52,350 bases of DNA. It comes from Paramuribaculum sp. (GTDB taxonomy: Bacteria > Bacteroidota > Bacteroidia > Bacteroidales > Muribaculaceae). Made by a program: the position numbers and the translations under genes. Location: positions 1 to 52,350 of the forward strand of contig JAFLSD010000013.1 in assembly GCA_022511125.1 (NCBI GenBank), read 5' to 3'. Below the pieces are notes generated by a model. That model saw only the letters and a list, made by a program, of their open reading frames with translations. It had not been told where the DNA came from and did no database searches. Below, one piece after another: positions 43,111-49,491 of this stretch; position 1 is the stretch's first letter; each line of letters opens with the position of its first letter.

Positions 43111-43758
43111 TTAGAGACCTCTTAACGCTGCTATCGTTTGCTCCGGATTGGGCGACGAGAATACGAAATTGCCTGCTACCAGAATATCTGCCCCTGCTTC
43201 GCTCAATTGTCGTCCTGTTTCCAGATTGACGCCGCCATCTACCTGAATGACAGCCTTTGATCCGGCCTTATCGAGCATTTCCCTCAATTGCCTGATTTTT
43301 TTCAATGTGTTAGGAATAAAAGACTGGCCGCCAAAGCCAGGATTCACTGACATGATTAGAATTAAATCTAAATCCGAAATAATGTCTTCCAATAACAGCA
43401 CGGGCGTTGCTGGATTGAGAGCAACACCGGCTTTCATTCCGGCACTGTGAATTTGTTGGACCGTGCGGTGGAGATGCGTGCAGGCCTCTTGATGGACAGT
43501 CATATATGCAGCTCCGCAATCTCTCACCTGATTTATATAACGTGACGGATCCATAATCATCAAGTGGGCGTCCATAGGTTTTTCCGCCAACTTGCTTACA
43601 GATTTGATTACGGGAAAGCCGAATGAAATATTTGGCACAAAAAGCCCATCCATTATGTCCAGGTGGATAAAATCGGCTTCCGAACGGTTGAGCATTGCTA
43701 TATCGTTTCCAAGATTGGCAAAATCGGCTGAAAGGATAGATGGAGCTATTTTTATCAT
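43111..43758 (-). CDS. rpe: Ribulose-phosphate 3-epimerase
   Basis: A 215-residue TIM-barrel enzyme interconverting ribulose 5-phosphate and xylulose 5-phosphate in the pentose phosphate pathway. Signatures are IAPSILSADFANLG at the N-terminus (catalytic Asp), HLDIMDGLFVPNISFG with metal ligands, MSVNPGFGGQSFI for the phosphate loop, and VDGGVNLETG. All the usual catalytic positions are present. Its start overlaps the stop of the DedA-family gene by 4 bp. Confidence 0.96.
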   Translation of the reverse strand: MIKIAPSILSADFANLGNDIAMLNRSEADFIHLDIMDGLFVPNISFGFPVIKSVSKLAEKPMDAHLMIMDPSRYINQVRDCGAAYMTVHQEACTHLHRTVQQIHSAGMKAGVALNPATPVLLLEDIISDLDLILIMSVNPGFGGQSFIPNTLKKIRQLREMLDKAGSKAVIQVDGGVNLETGRQLSEAGADILVAGNFVFSSPNPEQTIAALRGL

Positions 43759-44441
43759 TGTTTATCAAGTTTATGTGAGGGTTTAAACGCGTTCCAGACA
43801 ATAATCGCTATGCAAATTATTCCAAGACTGATTCCGAAATAAGAAAGATAATCATTGTATTGTTCGACTTTTTCGAAAAGCATGTCGCGTGACACCACTT
43901 TCCCAAGCCACCAACCGAGCACTGTCAGTACGACGTTCCAAGTCAGAGCTCCGAGACCTGTGAAAAGCACGAATTTCCCGATATTCATTTTCGCCAATCC
44001 CGCCGGAATTGATATCAACTGCCTAACAGCTGGGATAAGACGTCCGATATAGGTGGAAATGGCACCGTGACGATCGAAATACTTTTCGGCATAATCAACC
44101 TTTTCGCGGTTTATTAGGCAAGCATGACCGAATTTAGAGTCTGCGAATCGATAGACCAAAGGCCTACCTATCCATATTGATAGATAATAATTAATTAGTG
44201 CTCCCACGATGGCTCCGGCCGTTGCAAGTAGCAGGACGAAAAAAATATTGACCTCATGAGATGTCGTGGCCAGATAGGCTGCTGGAGGAACTATCACTTC
44301 GGAAGGAAACGGAATAAAAGAGCTTTCTACAACCATAAGTCCGAAAACCATGACATAGACAGCCGCAGGACTGGCTGTCAAAAAAGACTCCAAAATTTCC
44401 TGTGCGTTGAATATAGCCAAAGTTATAAGTTCGGTGACCAT
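43755..44441 (-). CDS. DedA family membrane protein
   Basis: A 228-residue polytopic inner-membrane protein of the DedA/SNARE-associated family. Characteristic features are VESSFIPFPSEVIVPPAAYLA (first re-entrant region), LINYYLSIWIGRP, and FDRHGAISTYIGRLIPAVRQLISIPAG, with the conserved GR...P.vR pattern, near residue 130. Family members are linked to undecaprenyl-phosphate or phospholipid scrambling and membrane homeostasis. It overlaps rpe by 4 bp; efp precedes it with an intrinsic terminator between them, so DedA-rpe probably has its own promoter. Confidence 0.9.
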   Translation of the reverse strand: MVTELITLAIFNAQEILESFLTASPAAVYVMVFGLMVVESSFIPFPSEVIVPPAAYLATTSHEVNIFFVLLLATAGAIVGALINYYLSIWIGRPLVYRFADSKFGHACLINREKVDYAEKYFDRHGAISTYIGRLIPAVRQLISIPAGLAKMNIGKFVLFTGLGALTWNVVLTVLGWWLGKVVSRDMLFEKVEQYNDYLSYFGISLGIICIAIIVWNAFKPSHKLDKQ

Positions 44442-44484
44442 AAAATCCGCTGAATCGCAAAGGTTGCTTTGTTTCTAATAAGAC

Positions 44485-44519
44485 AAAAGGAAGATATATC
44501 TCATGGATAAATCTTCCTT
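44485..44519 (-). terminator. Intrinsic terminator of efp
   Basis: A perfect 9-bp stem AAGGAAGAT/ATCTTCCTT with a 15-nt loop, followed on the minus strand by TTTTG and further T's, 24 bp after the efp stop. Confidence 0.75.
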
Positions 44520-44542
44520 GAAAAGTTGATGTTTTAGGATAA

Positions 44543-45109
44543 TCATGCTTTTACGCGACCGATGTAAGAGCCGTCACGTGTGTCGACTTCTACCATATCA
44601 CCCTCGTTGATGAAAAGCGGTACTCGTATTTCAGCGCCTGTTTCTACTGTAGCCGGTTTCAGAGTGTTAGTAGCTGTATCTCCTTTAAGACCCGGTTCAG
44701 TGTATGTAACTTTCAGAACGGTTTTGATTGGCATTTCAGCATAAAGGACAGTTTCGGTAGATGCGTCAGTTACTACTTCAACTTGATCACCTTCCTTCAT
44801 ATAAGGAGCACCTGTTACGAGATCCTTATTGATTGGAATCTGTTCAAATGTTTCGTTATTCATGAATATATCTTCACTGCCGTCGGCATAAAGATATTGG
44901 AAGGGGCGGCGTTCCACTCTCACGTCTTCAAGCTTTTCTCCGATGTTGAAACGACGTTCTATTACGCGACCGTCTACTACATCTTTAAGTTTCGTACGCA
45001 TGAAAGTGTTACCTTTACCTGGTTTTACGTGAAGAAATTCCACGCAGAAATAGAGTCGGCCATCCATGCGGATGCAAGTGCCGTTTTTGATGTCTTGAGC
45101 GTTTATCAT
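44543..45109 (-). CDS. efp: Translation elongation factor P
   Basis: A 188-residue EF-P, three beta-barrel domains, which rescues ribosomes stalled at proline runs. Domain I loop [12 protein letters not shown] places Lys32 at the tip that enters the peptidyl-transferase centre. Domain II and III marks are [20 protein letters not shown] and [20 protein letters not shown]. The length is standard. No modification enzyme gene is near. An exact Bacteroidota promoter precedes it and an intrinsic terminator follows, so it is monocistronic. Confidence 0.97.
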   Translation of the reverse strand: MINAQDIKNGTCIRMDGRLYFCVEFLHVKPGKGNTFMRTKLKDVVDGRVIERRFNIGEKLEDVRVERRPFQYLYADGSEDIFMNNETFEQIPINKDLVTGAPYMKEGDQVEVVTDASTETVLYAEMPIKTVLKVTYTEPGLKGDTATNTLKPATVETGAEIRVPLFINEGDMVEVDTRDGSYIGRVKA

Positions 45110-45141
45110 ATAAGTCCTTGATTAGTCTTTATTTTTTTTTG

Positions 45142-45173
45142 CAAAGGTAATTATTTTTCCCGCAACTCCCAAA
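45142..45173 (-). promoter_or_regulatory. Promoter of efp
   Basis: The minus strand reads TTTG (45173-45170), a 20-bp spacer and TACCTTTG (45149-45142), an exact consensus match 33 bp upstream of the start codon. It is identical in design to the promoter of the structured RNA gene. Confidence 0.7.
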
Positions 45174-45231
45174 ATAATATCATTCTCCCACCCGCCCTCC
45201 CCCCATGCCAAGCATCACCGCGACATTCCCC

Positions 45232-45541
45232 ACGTCCCGGAAAGGGACGACATGTAAGTAACCCCGTACGCTACCGCGTGCGGGGCTCCCGCAACATCCC
45301 CCTTTTGTAGGGACGCTACATGTAGCGTCCGCCTAATAACATCCACTAACACAGCTTGTTATTGACCATACCCCAGCACCCGCAGACATAGATGGCGGAG
45401 CCATCGTTACTTTGATTAACCGCCGGCAGCATGCGCCGGCGGACACGCCCTCCCCAACCGTCCGCACGGCGGAGCTGTGCTACATCCCACCACACCCCAT
45501 CATCCATCCTCTCTCCCGAATCCGCAGGATTCATTAATTCA
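45232..45541. repeat. Mosaic of intergenic palindromic repeat modules, copy 2 (order D'-B'-C'-A')
   Basis: All modules are inverted relative to copy 1. D' is at 45232-45288, B' at 45303-45331 (with the perfect 20-bp palindrome GGACGCTACATGTAGCGTCC), and the linker CATCCACTAACACAGCT at 45340-45356 is shared only with copy 3. C' is at 45391-45482 and a short piece of A' at 45516-45541. B' and C' are swapped relative to an inverted copy 1. The rest of the gap (45174-45231 and 45542-45638) is C-rich with no gene recognised. Confidence 0.85.
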
Positions 45542-45638
45542 CGGCCGCCCCTCCCCGCTTCGCATCGCCCCGCGCGTTGCAGCGCAACTGTGCGGCCACC
45601 CCACCTTCCCTCGACCTATAAACGACTTTTTCGCAACC

Positions 45639-45672
45639 AAAAACAAAAGGCGAGCCTGCAACCAGCCTCGCC
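45639..45672 (-). terminator. Intrinsic terminator of the small lipoprotein gene
   Basis: GGCGAG/CTCGCC, a 6-bp GC-rich stem with a 12-nt loop, followed on the minus strand by TTTTGTTTTTGG, 25 bp after the stop. Confidence 0.75.
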
Positions 45673-45697
45673 CTATATGTTTAGCATATAATATTTT

Positions 45698-46219
45698 TTA
45701 TTCGGATTCCGATACCGGAATTATCACAATTGTGGCTTTTTGATAGTAAAAAGCTTCAGGTGCTTCTATACTTTCGCCCATCACACAAAACTGTATCTGC
45801 GCGGCTGCATCTCCTTCCTTTACAGGTTTGAACTCAAAATATATTTCATCCTCATAAACGTATATCGTGCGCCAAGCATCAGCATAAGTAACCGTGATCC
45901 ACTCTCTCTTCCCATTTCGTTCAAATCCCAGTGCATCCTTCTTATATCCGTGGTACTCGGTTATCTTACTATCGATTACCTTCAGGCTTAATATGCCTCC
46001 ATCTCTGTCTACTTTAATATAATAATAAGTGCCACCAATTTCGCCTTCATATTTATCAATATTTATATGGCTTTCATCAGAATTTTCAATTTTCAAATCA
46101 AATGGTATAGGTTCTGGCACTTTTTCACATCCATCCATAACCTCTCCGCACGACATCATTGAAAAAGATAAAACGAGACAACCGAAACAGATATTAATAA
46201 ATTTCCACATAGATTTCAT
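45698..46219 (-). CDS. Small hypothetical lipoprotein
   Basis: A 173-residue protein with a lipoprotein signal: a hydrophobic core (ICFGCLVLSFSMMSC) and Cys24 as the lipidated residue. The mature part is acidic and beta-rich (YYYIKVDRDGGILSLKVIDS, TVTYADAWRTIYVYEDEIYF), which suggests one immunoglobulin-like or BACON-like domain, but I do not recognise the family. It is flanked on both sides by palindromic repeat mosaics and has its own terminator, so it is an isolated single gene. AT content is higher than in the housekeeping genes nearby. Confidence 0.7.
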   Translation of the reverse strand: MKSMWKFINICFGCLVLSFSMMSCGEVMDGCEKVPEPIPFDLKIENSDESHINIDKYEGEIGGTYYYIKVDRDGGILSLKVIDSKITEYHGYKKDALGFERNGKREWITVTYADAWRTIYVYEDEIYFEFKPVKEGDAAAQIQFCVMGESIEAPEAFYYQKATIVIIPVSESE

Positions 46220-46587
46220 TTTGTATATTTTTAAATTAGAAGTAATTAAGTATATAATCTAAAAGTTATTTAAAGCCTATCAGTACTGCAAATCAGGGGT
46301 AAAATAAGGTTTAGTTTTAGCATACAAAATGGATTTGAGGATTTATTCAGCTAAGATATTAAATAAATTCGAATTAACCAATTAAAGCAGAGAAAACAGT
46401 TAAAAAGTTATCATATAATAAATTAATCCATCCCACCTCCCCTTATAAAACCCATCCGGCTTATCCGACTCATCTATCTTCACAATAATCAAACAATTAA
46501 CCATTTAATTTGCCGCTCCGCAACCCCTTTCGTCCGCCCTCCTAACCGCCCCAAACCCTACAATTTCCATTCCAAAATCCCCTCCTA
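46220..46587. other. AT-rich intergenic region without a recognised gene
   Basis: No reading frame of quality, no hairpin with a T run and no exact TAnnTTTG were found on either strand. It presumably holds the promoter of the small lipoprotein gene. Confidence 0.4.
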
Positions 46588-46990
46588 TTTGTAGGGAAGC
46601 CACATGTAGCGTCCGTCTCCTAACATCCACTAACACAGCTCATTATTAACAAACTGCCACAACCTCCTCCCCGTCCCGGAACGGCACCCCATGTAAGTAA
46701 CCCCACCCTCTCCCCCGAATCCGAAGGATTCATTTATAATACCCGGGTATAGGCGACAACGTCGCCTATGCCCGGTAAACCACAAATAAACAATGTATCC
46801 GGAGGATTCATTAATTCGCACCACCCCTCCCTCATCACCCCGCGATATCCCCGCTCGCTACCGCCTGCGGGGATGGCGGAGCCATCGTTACTTTGATTAA
46901 CCGCCGGCAGCATGCGCCGGCGGACACGCCCTCTCCAGCCAACCGCACGGCGGAGCCGTGCTACATCCCACGGCCGCCCTTCCCCGCTCC
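46588..46990. repeat. Mosaic of intergenic palindromic repeat modules, copy 3 (order B'-D'-A'-C')
   Basis: B' is at 46588-46616, the linker CATCCACTAACACAGCT at 46625-46641, and a shortened D' at 46671-46706. A complete A' is at 46715-46818, with the hairpin ACCCGGGTATAGGCGAC...GTCGCCTATGCCCGGT. A second D-like hairpin (ATCCCCGC...GCGGGGAT) is at 46848-46874, and C' at 46872-46963. The modules match copies 1 and 2 closely, but the order differs from both. It lies between the SusC/D locus and the small lipoprotein gene. Confidence 0.85.
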
Positions 46991-47011
46991 GTCTCCCCGC
47001 CGCTCATCTTA

Positions 47012-47050
47012 TAAAAAAATTGGAGGGTGCATCTTATCGACACACCCTCC
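47012..47050 (-). terminator. Intrinsic terminator of the SusC/SusD locus
   Basis: GGAGGGTG/CACCCTCC, a perfect 8-bp stem with a 13-nt loop, followed on the minus strand by AATTTTTTTAT. It lies 37 bp after the last gene of the locus. Confidence 0.85.
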
Positions 47051-47087
47051 GGACAGCCTAATTAATAACCTATATTAACTAACCTTG

Positions 47088-47561
47088 TTATTTGGTAAAT
47101 GAAGTAACTGTAATTGTCCAGTTTTTCTTCGTACCGTCGGCTGCTGTTACCACAAAATTGTGGGGCACGGTCCAATTATCGGGAATACCGAGAACTTTAT
47201 TACCGTCTGACGGAGCGATACGTGCAGCTGTCGACAAAGTTACCTGACAACATAGGTTGTTCAGGCTTACCTGATCACGGACTGCTGTTGTAAAGTAGCT
47301 CTGAGCTGCTGGAACAGTAACTGCTACGTTAACAGTCCCTGCTTCGGCATCAATTGTTGCATTGGCACTCATCTGCATTTCCAGAATCAGAGGTTCACCT
47401 GTTACGTCATCAATATAGACATCACTTGCCCAACGATAACGGAACTGACATGCTGTAATATTGGCGTCCTCGTAAGAGGGAAGATCTTCCCATCCGCAAG
47501 AAACTAAAAACGGCAGAACCAACAAGCTGAGCAGCCATTTCATATTTTTGAGTTTCATCAT
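47088..47561 (-). CDS. Small surface lipoprotein of the Sus locus (SusE-position, DUF5018-like)
   Basis: A 157-residue lipoprotein with LVLPFLVSC at the N-terminus (Cys22 lipidated). The mature chain is a beta-sandwich-like region ending NFVVTAADGTKKNWTITVTS, typical of DUF5018-related proteins encoded after SusD genes. It holds the position of SusE, and such proteins help capture the glycan at the surface. It begins 28 bp after the SusD stop and is followed by the terminator, so it is the last gene of the locus. No glycoside hydrolase or sulfatase follows in the window, leaving the substrate open. Confidence 0.75.
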   Translation of the reverse strand: MMKLKNMKWLLSLLVLPFLVSCGWEDLPSYEDANITACQFRYRWASDVYIDDVTGEPLILEMQMSANATIDAEAGTVNVAVTVPAAQSYFTTAVRDQVSLNNLCCQVTLSTAARIAPSDGNKVLGIPDNWTVPHNFVVTAADGTKKNWTITVTSFTK

Positions 47562-47589
47562 AATATTTCCTTTTATTTATTAGACTCTA

Positions 47590-49473
47590 TTAATATCCGG
47601 GGTTCTGATCAGCATTTGAAAGTGCTGGGTTAGAATTGATCAGACTCTGAGGAATCGGGAAGAGGTAACCGCGAGGTGCTACGAACATACGCATATCATT
47701 TTGATGCGACATCGACTGAATCATAGCTGTATTACCTTCTCTATTGATCTCGATATAGTTAGCCGGTTCGTTGAGTTCCGGAATGGTAGCCTGTGGAGCT
47801 TGACCATAGTTGGCTTCGCCACCGTACATACCCCAACGCAGGAGTGAGAAGTACCAGTCATTTTCCCAGAAGAGTTCCACGCGGCGTTCGCGCTTGTAGT
47901 CAGTCCAAGCGTCTGCGAGAGTCGTGGCTGTGGAAGCAGGAAGCTGACCGTGGATTGTGCGGGTCTGGTTGAATGTAGCTACTGCACCTGCAACATCACC
48001 TAAACGCAGCTGTGCTTCAGCTTTGTTGAGAAGAGCACGGCCGTAACGTGATATAACTTCATGATAGGCAGTATAGCTATCCCAGATAAAGCGAGGAGAT
48101 ACGTTTGTATAAACACCTTTACGCATACCGTAGTTAGCGATAGGAGCATATTCTCCGTACGGGTCACGGCTGTAACGGTTGAAATTACCATGATAGAACA
48201 TGTAGCAAGTCTCACCATAAAATTCCTGGCCGTTATAGATAATAGACTGACCAAAACGAGCGTCGCGGTTATTGTACATAAGGTCGCTGATGTCAACGTC
48301 AGGATTAGTAGTCTGATATCCTATTACCCACTGTTCGTCAACCGATCTGTCATCATAAGGTGCCGTACAGTTAGGATAAGTATAATTCTGGAAAGCTTCC
48401 GACTGACCGATTTCCTTAGTATTGTTGAGCCATTGTGAAGTTTCATTCCATGGTTTTGCAACACCGTCTTCGTCGTCTATTACAAGATAAGCGTCAACGA
48501 GGTTCTGAGAAGGCCAGTTATCACCCCATGCTTCGAACAGCACTACATCGTTTACTGTCCATAACGGGCTACAGTTGTTAGCTGTGAGCTGAGCGTTAGG
48601 AATATTGGCTACAATGCCCTGCATAGACGTATTGACCAACTGGGTGTTTTCAGCGCTCCAATATTGGGCAAGAATAATTTCAGGCGAAGAATAAGCGCCA
48701 TTTTCATTGAACATATTGCCATAGTTTGGATCGAGAGATACACCTGAAATCTGATCAACTGCATTGATAGCTTCCTGATAGAGGCTCACGCCGTTCTGCT
48801 GGAGCGAAGCAGCATCGTTGGTATAAGCGGCTGCCGTCAGGCACACTTCAGAAAGAAGTGCTAATGCATAGTTGCGTGTAGGTGTACCGGAGATTCCCGA
48901 AGTCGGAAGATTAGGAATTGCTTCACGAAGGTCTTTCAGAACGTATGAATAACTCTCTGCAGGTCCGCTTGTCAAAGGGAGTTCGAAGTTTGAATCTGTA
49001 TCGAGAACTTCGCCTACCCATATGAATTTACCGCATTTACGAGCATAATCATAATAACACATAGCGCGCAACAGTTTGCCTATTGCAACGAACTCCGATT
49101 GCTCCTGAGCCGTAAGAGCTTCATTGTTGGTGCAATTTTCAATGATCATGTTACAATTTCGGATATATCCGAAATCACTTAAACCTGTAGGATAATTTGA
49201 ACTCGGAGTTATGTTACCCAAAGCAGGTGCAGGGCAGTTACCCAGACTATTCACCATATTATTGGTATAGTTACGATCCCATGTACTAAACCCACGATAA
49301 AATGAATAAGCTGATGAGTATCTTCCGTAGATGAAGTACTGGATATTGGAAGCGCTGTTCCATACCAAGTCCGGGCTATATGACTCAGAAGGCTGGGTTT
49401 CAAGGAAGTCATTACAACTTGAAGTCGTAAGGCCCAATCCTAATGCAAGTAAAATTAAATATTTCGCTTTCAT
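47590..49473 (-). CDS. SusD/RagB family nutrient-binding lipoprotein
   Basis: A 627-residue surface lipoprotein. The signal ends in LTTSSC (Cys20), followed by NDFLETQPSESYSPDLVWNS, the normal SusD start. TPR-like helices are seen in the middle (YALALLSEVCLTAAAYTNDA; LLNKAEAQLRLGDVAGAVATF) and RERRVELFWENDWYFSLLRW is the SusD C-terminal signature. The C-terminus LFPIPQSLINSNPALSNADQ is typical. It forms the lid on the SusC transporter, encoded 18 bp upstream. The length is at the upper end of the family. Confidence 0.95.
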   Translation of the reverse strand: MKAKYLILLALGLGLTTSSCNDFLETQPSESYSPDLVWNSASNIQYFIYGRYSSAYSFYRGFSTWDRNYTNNMVNSLGNCPAPALGNITPSSNYPTGLSDFGYIRNCNMIIENCTNNEALTAQEQSEFVAIGKLLRAMCYYDYARKCGKFIWVGEVLDTDSNFELPLTSGPAESYSYVLKDLREAIPNLPTSGISGTPTRNYALALLSEVCLTAAAYTNDAASLQQNGVSLYQEAINAVDQISGVSLDPNYGNMFNENGAYSSPEIILAQYWSAENTQLVNTSMQGIVANIPNAQLTANNCSPLWTVNDVVLFEAWGDNWPSQNLVDAYLVIDDEDGVAKPWNETSQWLNNTKEIGQSEAFQNYTYPNCTAPYDDRSVDEQWVIGYQTTNPDVDISDLMYNNRDARFGQSIIYNGQEFYGETCYMFYHGNFNRYSRDPYGEYAPIANYGMRKGVYTNVSPRFIWDSYTAYHEVISRYGRALLNKAEAQLRLGDVAGAVATFNQTRTIHGQLPASTATTLADAWTDYKRERRVELFWENDWYFSLLRWGMYGGEANYGQAPQATIPELNEPANYIEINREGNTAMIQSMSHQNDMRMFVAPRGYLFPIPQSLINSNPALSNADQNPGY

Positions 49474-49491
49474 ATTGTAAGTTCTTATTGG

